In this document: piece by piece, positions 45,348-53,515 of the stretch
Position numbering within the stretch: the stretch's first letter is position 1
Layout: every line of letters starts with the position of its first letter
Notes under the pieces: model-generated
Told to the model about the DNA's origin: nothing
Databases searched by the model: none
What the model saw: only the letters and a program-made list of their open reading frames with translations
Source of the DNA: Streptomyces sp. WAC05374
Lineage (GTDB): Bacteria > Actinomycetota > Actinomycetes > Streptomycetales > Streptomycetaceae
Length of the DNA: 64,000 nucleotides
Direction of reading: 5' to 3'
NCBI RefSeq assembly: GCF_004353505.1
Contig: NZ_SMNQ01000008.1
Span: forward strand, 124,001 to 188,000
Made by a program: the position numbers and the translations under genes

Positions 45348-45629
45348 TCAGACCGTCTCGGGAAGCTCCTCGAGGCCCTCGGCGACCAGCTTCGCCAGGC
45401 GGTCCAGGGCGGCGTCCGCGCCCTCGGCGTCCGAAGCGAGCACGATCTCCTCGCCGCCCTGCGCGCCCAGGCCCAGCACCGCGAGCATCGACGCGGCATT
45501 GACCGGGTTGCCATCGGCCTTGGCGATCGTCACGGGGACGCCGGCGGCCGTGGCGGCACGGACGAAGATGGAGGCGGGGCGGGCGTGCAGGCCCTCGGCC
45601 CAGCCGACGTTGACGCGGCGCTCAGCCAT
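45348..45629 (-). CDS. ptsH: HPr phosphocarrier protein
   Basis: 93 residues. Carries phosphate from enzyme I to sugar-specific EII permeases of the phosphotransferase system. His15 in GLHARPAS is the phosphorylation site; Ser47 in NAASMLAVLGLG corresponds to the regulatory serine of Gram-positive HPr. ATG 45629 is preceded by GAAGGGC. It stands alone: enzyme I and IIA are not in the window, as in other Streptomyces. Confidence 0.96.
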   Translation of the reverse strand: MAERRVNVGWAEGLHARPASIFVRAATAAGVPVTIAKADGNPVNAASMLAVLGLGAQGGEEIVLASDAEGADAALDRLAKLVAEGLEELPETV

Positions 45630-45832
45630 GGTGTTGCCCTTCGAGTCTCGGCGGTTGTCTAGACCAGTTGTGGAACTCAGTCTCTCATGTCCGGCGGGGT
45701 GCTCTCACCGGCCCCGTCCGCACGGGCGGCCGACCGGCCCGTCCCGCCCCCGCGCGGCCACTCCCGCGTCCGTCGCTCCGCGTTGTCGCTCTGCGTTGTC
45801 CACAGCACCTCCGCGAGCGTCTGTCGGCCCCG

Positions 45833-45838
45833 TACCCT
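45833..45838 (+). promoter_or_regulatory. -10-like box TACCCT, leaderless promoter
   Basis: TACCCT ends seven bases before the ATG at 45846. No ribosome binding site separates them apart from a GGGG within the spacer. Confidence 0.5.
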
Positions 45839-45845
45839 GGGGCCC

Positions 45846-48761
45846 ATGCGGACCCCGTCGGATCAGCCGGAACACGTGTACCCCGACCACTGGGAGGCCG
45901 ACGTGGTGCTGCGGGACGGCGGCACCGCGCGGATCAGGCCGATCACCACGGATGACGCCGAGCGCCTGGTCAGCTTCTACGAGCAGGTCTCGGACGAGTC
46001 GAAGTACTACCGGTTCTTCGCACCCTACCCCCGGCTCTCAGCCAAGGACGTGCACCGCTTCACCCACCACGACTACGTGGACCGGGTGGGGCTCGCGGCC
46101 ACGATCGGCGGCGAGTTCATCGCGACCGTCCGTTACGACCGGATCAACGCGCAGGGCCTGCCCGCCAGCGCCCCCGCCGACGAGGCCGAGGTCGCCTTCC
46201 TCGTCCAGGACGCCCACCAGGGGCGGGGCGTCGCGTCCGCGCTGCTCGAACACATCGCCGCGGTCGCGCGCGAGCGCGGCATCCGGCGGTTCGCGGCCGA
46301 GGTGCTGCCCGCCAACAATAAGATGATCAAGGTGTTCACGGACGCCGGGTACACCCAGAAGCGCAGCTTCGAGGACGGCGCCGTACGCCTCCACCTCGAC
46401 CTGGAGCCCACCGACCGGGCCCTCGCCGTGCAGCGCGCGCGTGAACAGCGTGCCGAGGCGCGGTCCGTGCAGCGGTTGCTCGCGCCCGGCTCCGTCGCCG
46501 TCATCGGCGCCGGCCGCGCCCCCGGCGGGGTCGGCCGCACCGTCCTGCGCAACCTCCTCGAAGCGGGGTTCACCGGCCGTACGTACGCCGTCAACCGCGC
46601 CCTGCCCGAGGGAACGACCTCCCTGGACGGGGTGCCCGCCCACCGTTCCGTCGCCGACATCGGGTCGCCCGTCGACCTCGCCGTCGTCGCCGTACCGGCG
46701 GAGCGGGTCCCCGAGGTCGTCGCCGACTGCGGCGAACACGGCGTACAAGGGCTGGTCGTCCTGACCGCCGGTTACGCCGAACAGGGCGCCGACGGCCGGG
46801 AGCGGCAGCGGGAACTGGTGCGCCAGGCCCGTTCCTACGGGATGCGGATCATCGGTCCCAACGCGTTCGGGATCATCAACACCGCGGCCGGCGTGCGGCT
46901 CAACGCCTCGCTCGCCCCGCACCCGCCGGTGCCCGGGCGGATCGGACTGTTCACCCAGTCCGGCGCCATCGGCATCGCCCTCCTGTCCGGACTGCACCGG
47001 CGCGGCGCCGGCCTGTCGTCCTTCATCTCGGCGGGCAACCGCGCGGACGTGTCGGGCAACGACATCCTTCAGTACTGGTACGACGACCCCGACACCGATG
47101 TCGTGCTGCTCTACCTCGAATCGATCGGCAACCCCCGCAAGTTCACCCGGCTCGCGCGGCGTACGGCGGCGGTCAAGCCGGTCGTCGTCGTCAAGGGCGG
47201 CCGGCACAGCGGCAGCGCGCCCCCCGGGCACGCGGTACCGGTCACCCGCATCCCGCACACCACGGTCGCGGCGCTGCTCCGCCAGGCCGGTGTCATCCGC
47301 GTCGACACGGTCACCGAACTGGTCGACGCCGGCCTGCTGCTCGCCGGGCAGCCCCTCCCGGCGGGCCCGCGCGTGGCCATCCTCGGCAACTCCGAGTCGC
47401 TGGGCCTGCTGACGTACGACGCCTGCCTCACGGAGGGGCTCAGGCCGCTGCGGCCGCGCGACCTGACGACGGCGGCCACACCGGAGGACTTCCGTACCGC
47501 CCTGTCCGAGGCCCTCCGGAACGACGCGTGCGACGCGGTCGTCGTCACGGCCATCCCCTGGGTCGGCGAGAACGGGGTGACCGAGTCCGGCGACGGCGAG
47601 GTCCTCGCCGAGGCACTGCGGGCCGCCTCCGCGGAGGCACCGGCGAAACCGGTGCTGGTCGTCCACGTGGAGATGGGCGCCCTCGCCGACGCCCTCGCCG
47701 CCGCGACCAGCACGGGCCCCGCGGCACCGCCCGCCCCGGCGGTCACCCCGCGCACCGCACCCCCGACGCCACCCGCGCCACCGGCCACACCGACCGCCCC
47801 CACCACTCCGGGGACCCCACCCACCCACCGCATCCCCGCCTACCCCGCCGCCGAGCGGGCCGTACGGGCGCTGGCCGAGGCGGTCCGGTACGGGCAGTGG
47901 CGGCGCCAGGTGACCGACCCCGGGCGCGTCCCCGAGTACGAGGGCATCGACGAGGCGGGTGCCGCCGCGCAGATCGAGCGGGCGCTCGCGCGTGACGTGG
48001 ACGAGCGCGGCGTCACCCTGCCTGCCGACGCCGCCAGGGAACTGCTCGGGCGCTACGGCATCCCCGTACGCCCCGCGCTGCCCGCGCCCACCCCCGACGC
48101 CGCCGTCCGTGCCGCCGCCGGGCTCGGGTACCCGGTCGCGCTCAAGACCACCGCCCCGCACCTCCGCCACCGCCCCGACCTCGGCGGCGTACGCCTCGAC
48201 CTGGCGACCGAGGAGCAGCTCCGGACCGCGTACGACGAGCTGACCGAGACCCTCGGCAAGCCCGAGGAGCTCCAGCCGGTCGTCCAGGCCATGGTTCCGC
48301 GCGGCGTCGACACCGTCGTCCGCGCCGCCATCGACCCCGCCGTCGGCGCCGTGCTGTCGTTCGGGCTCGCGGGCGCGCCCTCCGAGCTGCTCGGGGACAC
48401 CGCCCACCGCCTCGTCCCGGCCACCGACCGGGACGTCGCCGAGCAGATCCGCTCCATCCGCACCGCCCCGCTCCTGTTCGGCTGGCGTGGCTCCGCGCCC
48501 GTGGACACCGCCGCCCTCGAAGAGCTGCTGCTCCGGGTGTCACGACTGGTCGACGACCACCCGGAGATCGTCGCCGTGGCGCTGGAACCGGTCGTCGTCG
48601 CCCCGCAGGGCCTGTCCGTCCTCGGCGCGACCGTCCGGCTCGCCCCCCCCCCCCCCCCCCCCCCCCCCGCGCCCCCCCCCCCCCCCCCCCCGCCGGCCCC
48701 GCGCCGCCCCAGCCGGCGACCCGGCTCCCGAGCGTGCCGTGCAGTCACCGCGCCCCCGTAG
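45846..48761 (+). CDS. GNAT acetyltransferase fused to acyl-CoA synthetase (NDP-forming)-like domains
   Basis: Up to 971 residues. A GNAT domain (about 20-190, with HQGRGVASALLEHI as acetyl-CoA loop) is followed by a CoA-binding Rossmann domain (SVAVIGAGRAPGGVG), ligase-type domains with FTQSGAIGIALLSG, a Pro/Thr-rich linker and an ATP-grasp domain (YGIPVRPALP, VALKTTAPHLRHRPD). This is the Pat type of protein lysine acetyltransferase that silences acetyl-CoA synthetase in actinobacteria. The 3' end is doubtful: two poly-C runs of 26 and 20 bases at 48643-48691 replace the expected C-terminus and probably shift the frame, so the stop at 48759 may be wrong. Confidence 0.82.
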   Translation: MRTPSDQPEHVYPDHWEADVVLRDGGTARIRPITTDDAERLVSFYEQVSDESKYYRFFAPYPRLSAKDVHRFTHHDYVDRVGLAATIGGEFIATVRYDRINAQGLPASAPADEAEVAFLVQDAHQGRGVASALLEHIAAVARERGIRRFAAEVLPANNKMIKVFTDAGYTQKRSFEDGAVRLHLDLEPTDRALAVQRAREQRAEARSVQRLLAPGSVAVIGAGRAPGGVGRTVLRNLLEAGFTGRTYAVNRALPEGTTSLDGVPAHRSVADIGSPVDLAVVAVPAERVPEVVADCGEHGVQGLVVLTAGYAEQGADGRERQRELVRQARSYGMRIIGPNAFGIINTAAGVRLNASLAPHPPVPGRIGLFTQSGAIGIALLSGLHRRGAGLSSFISAGNRADVSGNDILQYWYDDPDTDVVLLYLESIGNPRKFTRLARRTAAVKPVVVVKGGRHSGSAPPGHAVPVTRIPHTTVAALLRQAGVIRVDTVTELVDAGLLLAGQPLPAGPRVAILGNSESLGLLTYDACLTEGLRPLRPRDLTTAATPEDFRTALSEALRNDACDAVVVTAIPWVGENGVTESGDGEVLAEALRAASAEAPAKPVLVVHVEMGALADALAAATSTGPAAPPAPAVTPRTAPPTPPAPPATPTAPTTPGTPPTHRIPAYPAAERAVRALAEAVRYGQWRRQVTDPGRVPEYEGIDEAGAAAQIERALARDVDERGVTLPADAARELLGRYGIPVRPALPAPTPDAAVRAAAGLGYPVALKTTAPHLRHRPDLGGVRLDLATEEQLRTAYDELTETLGKPEELQPVVQAMVPRGVDTVVRAAIDPAVGAVLSFGLAGAPSELLGDTAHRLVPATDRDVAEQIRSIRTAPLLFGWRGSAPVDTAALEELLLRVSRLVDDHPEIVAVALEPVVVAPQGLSVLGATVRLAPPPPPPPPAPPPPPPPPAPRRPSRRPGSRACRAVTAPP
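48643..48691. other. Two poly-C runs (26 and 20 bases), probable sequence artefact
   Basis: Twenty-six consecutive C bases (48643-48668), then GCG-like interruption, then twenty C bases (48672-48691). Nothing similar occurs elsewhere in the window. It lies within the coding 3' end of the GNAT fusion gene, where homologues have ordinary sequence; a base-calling or assembly error is most likely, with a true hypermutable tract as the alternative. Confidence 0.85.
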
Positions 48762-48764
48762 GAT
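48759..48764 (+). promoter_or_regulatory. -10-like box TAGGAT, leaderless promoter
   Basis: TAGGAT ends seven bases before the ATG at 48772. The spacer itself contains GGAG, but too close for a normal ribosome binding site. Confidence 0.5.
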
Positions 48765-48771
48765 GGAGTCC

Positions 48772-49356
48772 ATGGCGAAGACCGGTACGACCACCCAGGG
48801 GCTGCGCGCGGCGATCGAGCGCAGCGGCTACTACCCGGCCCTTGTGGCCGAGGCGGTGGAGGCCGCCGTCGGCGGGGAGCCGATCGCGTCGTACCTGGTC
48901 CACCAGGAGACCACCTTCGACGCCAACGAGGTGCGCCGCCACGTCACGGTCCTCGTCCTGACGGCCACCCGCTTCATCGTCAGCCACACCGACGAGCAGA
49001 ACGCGGACACCAGCTCGCCGACGCCGTACGCCACCACCTCCACCGAGTCGGTCAAGCTCGGCCGCATCTCGTCCGTGGTCCTCAGCCGCGTGGTCGCCAA
49101 CCCCGAGTCGTACACGCCCGGCACGCTGCCGCGCGAGGTGGTGCTGACCATCGGATGGGGCGCCGTCTCGCGGATCGACCTGGAGCCCGCCGCCTGCGGC
49201 GACCCGAACTGCGACGCCGACCACGGCTACACCGGCAACTCGACGGCCGACGACCTGAGCCTGCGCGTCAGCGAGGCCGGCGACGGCCCCGAGACGGTCC
49301 GCCAGGCCCTCGCCTTCGCCCAGGCGCTGTCCGAAGCCACCGCGGCCACCCGCTGA
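48772..49356 (+). CDS. DUF5998 family protein
   Basis: 194 residues, soluble. Recognised as the actinobacterial DUF5998 type by GLRAAIERSGYYPALVAEAVE at the start (shown in part), SYLVHQETTFDANEVRRH, and CGDPNCDADHGYTGN near the end, whose two cysteines and two histidines could bind a metal. Function unknown. ATG 48772 is preferred to the ATG at 48763 because the -10-like TAGGAT overlaps the latter. The next gene's ATG overlaps its TGA (TGATG), so both are translated from one mRNA. Confidence 0.82.
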   Translation: MAKTGTTTQGLRAAIERSGYYPALVAEAVEAAVGGEPIASYLVHQETTFDANEVRRHVTVLVLTATRFIVSHTDEQNADTSSPTPYATTSTESVKLGRISSVVLSRVVANPESYTPGTLPREVVLTIGWGAVSRIDLEPAACGDPNCDADHGYTGNSTADDLSLRVSEAGDGPETVRQALAFAQALSEATAATR

Positions 49357-50561
49357 TGGCCCAGCCCGCACACATGGCGTCCGCCTGGCCCGACGAGCCG
49401 ACGCCGCTCGCCCTCGGCACCGCGCCCGTACCCGAGTACGGCTCCGGCTCCCTCGCCGACCTGCTGCCGACGATCGCCGCCGGCCTGGACGTACCCGGCT
49501 TCGAGCACCGGATCGCCGAGCTGACGCCGGCCGACCGGAACTGCGTGTTCCTGATCGACGGCCTCGGCTGGGAGCAGATCAAGGCCCACCCCGACGAGGC
49601 CCCCTACCTGACGTCGCTGCTCGGCGGCTCCCGGGGCGGCTCCGGCCGGCCCATCACCGCGGGGTTCCCCGCCACCACCGCGACCTCGCTCGCCTCGGTC
49701 GGCACGGGACGCCCGCCCGGCGAGCACGGCCTGCCCGGCTACACCGTGCGCGACCCCGCCGTCGGCGAGCTGATGAACCAGCTCCGCTGGAAACCCTGGA
49801 CGCCGCCGCACGTCTGGCAGCCGTACCCCACCGTGTTCCAGCTCGCCGACGCGGCGGGCGTCCACACCGCGCAGGTCTCCTCACCGACCTTCAGGGAGAC
49901 GCCGCTCACCAAGGTCGCCCTCAGCGGCGGAACGTTTCACGGGCGGCTCACCGGCGAGGAGCGGATGGACCTGGCCGCCGAGCAACTGGCCGCCGGGGAC
50001 CGCTCCCTCGTCTACACGTACTACAGCGAGGTCGACGGCAGCGGCCACCGCTTCGGCGTCGACTCCGACGCCTGGCGGGGCCAGCTCATGTGCGTCGACC
50101 GGCTCGTCCAGCGCCTCGCCGACCAGCTCCCGCCCCGCACGGCGCTGTACGTCACCGCCGACCACGGCATGATCGACATCCCGTTCGACGAGCAGTCCCG
50201 CATCGACTTCGACGAGGACTGGGAGCTGCGCGCCGGAGTCGCCCTGCTCGGCGGAGAGGGCCGCGCCCGCCACGTCTACGCCGTGCCCGGCGCCGAGGCC
50301 GACGTACTGGCGTGCTGGCGCGAGGTGCTCGGCGAGCAGTTCTGGGTGGCGAGCCGCGACGAGGCGATCGCGGCCGGCTGGTTCGGCCCGGCGATCGACG
50401 AGCGCGTGCACGGCCGGATCGGCGACGTCGTCGCCGCCGCCCACGACGACGTCATCATCACGGCGTCCGTCAACGAGCCGAACGAATCCGCGATGGTCGG
50501 TGTGCACGGGTCGATGACACCCGTCGAGCAGCTCGTTCCGCTGCTCGAAGTGCGTACGTGA
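49356..50561 (+). CDS. Alkaline phosphatase superfamily / nucleotide pyrophosphatase-like protein
   Basis: 401 residues. Typical family residues are visible: NCVFLIDGLGWEQIK (first metal site), AGFPATTATSLASVGTG with the nucleophilic Thr, YTYYSEVDGSGHRFG, and TADHGMIDI with the Asp-His metal pair. It should cleave phosphodiester or pyrophosphate bonds of nucleotides or lipids; the substrate is unknown. There is no signal peptide. ATG 49356 overlaps the TGA of the DUF5998 gene by one base, indicating translational coupling. Confidence 0.87.
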   Translation: MAQPAHMASAWPDEPTPLALGTAPVPEYGSGSLADLLPTIAAGLDVPGFEHRIAELTPADRNCVFLIDGLGWEQIKAHPDEAPYLTSLLGGSRGGSGRPITAGFPATTATSLASVGTGRPPGEHGLPGYTVRDPAVGELMNQLRWKPWTPPHVWQPYPTVFQLADAAGVHTAQVSSPTFRETPLTKVALSGGTFHGRLTGEERMDLAAEQLAAGDRSLVYTYYSEVDGSGHRFGVDSDAWRGQLMCVDRLVQRLADQLPPRTALYVTADHGMIDIPFDEQSRIDFDEDWELRAGVALLGGEGRARHVYAVPGAEADVLACWREVLGEQFWVASRDEAIAAGWFGPAIDERVHGRIGDVVAAAHDDVIITASVNEPNESAMVGVHGSMTPVEQLVPLLEVRT

Positions 50562-50631
50562 CGTACCCGCGCAGCCGTACGTCCGTACACCCACCCTCCA
50601 CCGTCCCGACCCGAAAGGCCGTCACCTCCCC

Positions 50632-51324
50632 ATGCCCGAGCTCGTGTTCTTCTCCGGAACCATGGACTGCGGAAAGAGCACCCTCGCTCTCCAGATCGAA
50701 CACAACCGCTCCGCACGCGGCCTGCAGGGCATGATCTTCACCCGTGACGACCGCGCGGGGGAGGGGAAGCTCTCCTCCCGGCTCGGCCTGGTCACCGACG
50801 CCGTCGAGGCCGCCGAGGGCTTCGACTTCTACGCCTATCTCGTCGCCCACCTCTCCAAGGGCGGCCGCTGCGACTACGTGATCGCCGACGAGGCGCAGTT
50901 CCTCGCGCCCGAGCAGATCGACCAGCTCGCCCGTGTCGTCGACGACCTCGAACTGGACGTCTTCGCCTTCGGCATCACCACCGACTTCCGCTCCAAGCTC
51001 TTCCCCGGCTCCCAGCGACTGGTCGAACTCGCCGACCGGGTCGAGGTGCTCCAGGTCGAGGCCCTGTGCTGGTGCGGCGCGCGAGCCACCCACAACGCGC
51101 GCACGGTCGGCGGCGAGATGGTCGTCGAGGGTGCCCAGGTCGTCGTGGGCGACGTCAACGCCGGTGACGACGCCGGTGAGGTCGGGTACGAGGTGCTCTG
51201 CCGCCGCCACCACCGGCGCCGTATGACGGCCGCCACCGCCCGCGCCGCCGCCCTCTCCCCGGACGTCCTGCCGGTCCCGTACGAGGACGACCAGCTCACC
51301 CCGGGCCGGCCGGCCGCACGCTAG
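50632..51324 (+). CDS. tdk: Thymidine kinase
   Basis: 230 residues. Phosphorylates thymidine in the salvage pathway. The P-loop is GTMDCGKST at 9-17, the Mg-binding DEAQF lies near 89, and a structural zinc site is suggested by CWCGARAT and the C-terminal CRRHHRR. These define the type II (bacterial) enzyme. ATG 50632 follows GAAAGG. It is probably read with the phosphodiesterase gene 70 bases upstream. The stop codon sits inside the first unit of a repeat array. Confidence 0.92.
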   Translation: MPELVFFSGTMDCGKSTLALQIEHNRSARGLQGMIFTRDDRAGEGKLSSRLGLVTDAVEAAEGFDFYAYLVAHLSKGGRCDYVIADEAQFLAPEQIDQLARVVDDLELDVFAFGITTDFRSKLFPGSQRLVELADRVEVLQVEALCWCGARATHNARTVGGEMVVEGAQVVVGDVNAGDDAGEVGYEVLCRRHHRRRMTAATARAAALSPDVLPVPYEDDQLTPGRPAAR

Positions 51325-51445
51325 TTCACCGTCGGCAGGCCCCACGGTGGTTCACCGTCGGCCGGCTGAACGGTGGTTCACCCCCGGCCGACCTCACGGT
51401 GGTTCACCCTCGGTTGGCCCCACGGTGGTTCACCCTCGGCCGGCC
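51317..51445. repeat. About five 25-26-bp repeats spanning two convergent stop codons
   Basis: Unit around CACGGTGGTTCACCCTCGGC, repeated near 51317, 51342, 51368, 51394 and 51421. The tdk stop (51322-51324) lies in the first copy and the VOC gene stop (51430-51432) in the last, so the repeat fills the entire convergent gap and encodes the last residues of both proteins. Confidence 0.85.
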
Positions 51446-52206
51446 GACCGCACGATCGTGAACACCGCGCCCTCGGGGTCCACGACGGTCGCCAGCCGCC
51501 CGGCCGGGTCGTCGCGCGGAGCCTGAAGCACGCGGCCGCCCAGCTCCGTCACCCGCTGCGCCGTGGCGTCGGTGTCCGCGACCTCGAACCAGGTCATCCA
51601 GTGGGCGCCCCGGTCGCGCGGCAGCGCGTTGCCGACCCCGCGCAGCGCGGCGACGGGCCGGCCGTCCACCTTCAGGGTCACCAGGTCCGGACCGGCCGGG
51701 GGGACGGGATCGGTCTCGTACCCGAACACCGTTTTGTAGAACTTGCCGACCGCCTCCGTCTCCTGCGTCAGCAGCTCGTTCCACGTGGGCGTGCCCGGGA
51801 CGCCGACGACGGCCGTGCCGAGGTGCGCGGCGGCCTGCCAGACCCCGAAGACGGCGCCCGTCGGGTCGGAACAGATCACCAGCCGCCCCGCGTCGGCGGC
51901 GTCCAGTGGCCCGACGGCGACCGTGCCGCCGCTGCACCGGATCGATTCGGCGGTCTCGTCGGCGTCGTCGGACGCGAGGTACGTCGTCCAGGCGGTCGGC
52001 AGGTCCCGGTCGGCCGGAAGCTGGCCGATACCCGCCACTTCCTCGCCGTCCAGCAACCCTCGCACGTACGGGCCGAGCTGTTGCGGGCCCGGCTGGAACC
52101 GCCAGCCGAAGAGCGACCCGTAGAACTCCTGTGTCGCGTCAAGACGGTGCACCATCAAGCTCACCCAACAGGGCGTACCAGGTTTGCGCCGAGCCGCCTC
52201 GGTCAT
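51430..52206 (-). CDS. VOC-family protein with two glyoxalase-like domains
   Basis: 258 residues forming two vicinal-oxygen-chelate modules (about 10-125 and 135-250); each has the WVSLMVHRLDATQEFYGSLFGW or WNELLTQETEAVGKFYKTVFGY type helix and strand pattern (quoted in part). Metal ligands are not complete enough to tell enzyme from binding protein; such tandem VOC proteins in Streptomyces are often annotated as hydroxylases or resistance proteins without proof. ATG 52206 is preceded by GAGGAGAGA at eight bases. It is divergent from the sulfurtransferase gene. Confidence 0.83.
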   Translation of the reverse strand: MTEAARRKPGTPCWVSLMVHRLDATQEFYGSLFGWRFQPGPQQLGPYVRGLLDGEEVAGIGQLPADRDLPTAWTTYLASDDADETAESIRCSGGTVAVGPLDAADAGRLVICSDPTGAVFGVWQAAAHLGTAVVGVPGTPTWNELLTQETEAVGKFYKTVFGYETDPVPPAGPDLVTLKVDGRPVAALRGVGNALPRDRGAHWMTWFEVADTDATAQRVTELGGRVLQAPRDDPAGRLATVVDPEGAVFTIVRSAGRG

Positions 52207-52461
52207 CGTCACTCTCTCCTCGGACCATCGTCGTGGCCGTGCGGGGGACAGGGCGAGTACGTGCCGTGCCCCGGTGTCGCCACCGGCTGCAGGCCCGGCT
52301 GTACGCCCCGTCAGATGCTTGCACCACAGGCCGCGCGGTGCGCCCCGGCCGCGCCGTGGATTGGCGCGATCCCGCAGGAGGATGCCCCAAAAATCGTTGC
52401 CCATCCTCGCCGGTGCCGTTCCGCCACGCCGGGACGCCGCCGTCTGCGCGAGGATGGCGTC

Positions 52462-53289
52462 ATGAACCCCATCATCACGGCAACCGCACTCGCCGACGAG
52501 CTGTCCGGCGCCCGCCCTCCGGTCCTCCTGGACGTCCGCTGGCAGCTCAGCGGCCCGCCCGGACGGCCGGCCTACGCGGCGGGGCACATTCCGGGCGCCG
52601 TGTACGTCGACCTCGACACCGAGCTGGCCGGGCCGCCCGGCGCCGGGGGACGGCACCCGCTGCCGGACGTGACGGCGTTCGGCGCGGTGATGCGCCGGGC
52701 GGGTGTGTGCGCCGGCTCACCGGTCGTGGCCTACGACGGCGGGCAGGGCTGGGCGGCCGCCCGTGCGTGGTGGCTGCTGCGCTGGGCGGGCCACGCGGAC
52801 GTACGGGTGCTCGACGGCGGCCTCGCGGCCTGGCGGGGCGAGCTGTCGACCACGACGCCCACGCCCCGGGCCGGGGACTTCACGCCCCGGCCGGGCGCGC
52901 TGCCGCTGCTGGACGCGGACGGGGCGGCGGCCCTGGCGCGGACGGGCCTGCTGCTGGACGCGCGGGCGGGGGAGCGGTACCGGGGCGAGGTGGAGCCGAT
53001 CGACCCCGTGGGCGGCCACATCCCGGGCGCGGCGTCGGCCCCGACCACGGAGAACGTGGACGAGAACGGCCGGTTCCTGCCGCCCGAGGCCCTGGCCGCC
53101 CGCTTCAAGGCCCTGGGCGCGACCGACGCCCCGGAGGTGGGCGTCTACTGCGGCTCCGGCGTCTCGGGCGCGCACGAGGTGCTGGCCCTGGAAATCGCGG
53201 GCATCCAGGCGGCGTTGTACGCGGGCTCCTGGTCCGACTGGTCCTCCGACCCGACCCGCCCGGTCGCCACGGGCCCCGCACGCGGCTGA
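52462..53289 (+). CDS. Sulfurtransferase (two rhodanese domains)
   Basis: 275 residues, thiosulfate/3-mercaptopyruvate sulfurtransferase type. The N-terminal rhodanese domain is non-catalytic (contains YDGGQGWAAARAWWLL), and the second has the active-site loop CGSGVSGAHE with the cysteine near residue 233. The ATG at 52462 is preceded by GAGGAT ending six bases upstream, a poor -10 match, and by no ribosome binding site, so a leaderless mRNA is possible. It moves sulfur to cyanide or thiols. Confidence 0.9.
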   Translation: MNPIITATALADELSGARPPVLLDVRWQLSGPPGRPAYAAGHIPGAVYVDLDTELAGPPGAGGRHPLPDVTAFGAVMRRAGVCAGSPVVAYDGGQGWAAARAWWLLRWAGHADVRVLDGGLAAWRGELSTTTPTPRAGDFTPRPGALPLLDADGAAALARTGLLLDARAGERYRGEVEPIDPVGGHIPGAASAPTTENVDENGRFLPPEALAARFKALGATDAPEVGVYCGSGVSGAHEVLALEIAGIQAALYAGSWSDWSSDPTRPVATGPARG

Positions 53290-53378
53290 CCCGCCGGGCC
53301 CGAAGCCCGGGCAGCGACCCGCGACCGCCCGGGCGGACGGAATTCACCCATCCGCGAGGCGTCCGTCGGCCAACCGAC

Positions 53379-53500
53379 CGCCCGCACACAAGGAGCCACC
53401 GCCCGCACACAAGGAGCCACCGCCCGCCCGGCAAGGCACCCGCCCGCCCGGCAAGGCGCCGGCCCGCCCGGCAAGGCACCCGGCCGGGCGCGAGGGCACC
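53379..53500. repeat. Two kinds of short tandem repeats downstream of the sulfurtransferase
   Basis: CGCCCGCACACAAGGAGCCAC occurs twice in tandem (about 53379-53421), followed by about four copies of CGCCCGCCCGGCAAGGCACC-type units up to 53500. They occupy the convergent gap before sepH. Confidence 0.85.
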
Positions 53501-53515
53501 CGGCCGGACCGGCAG

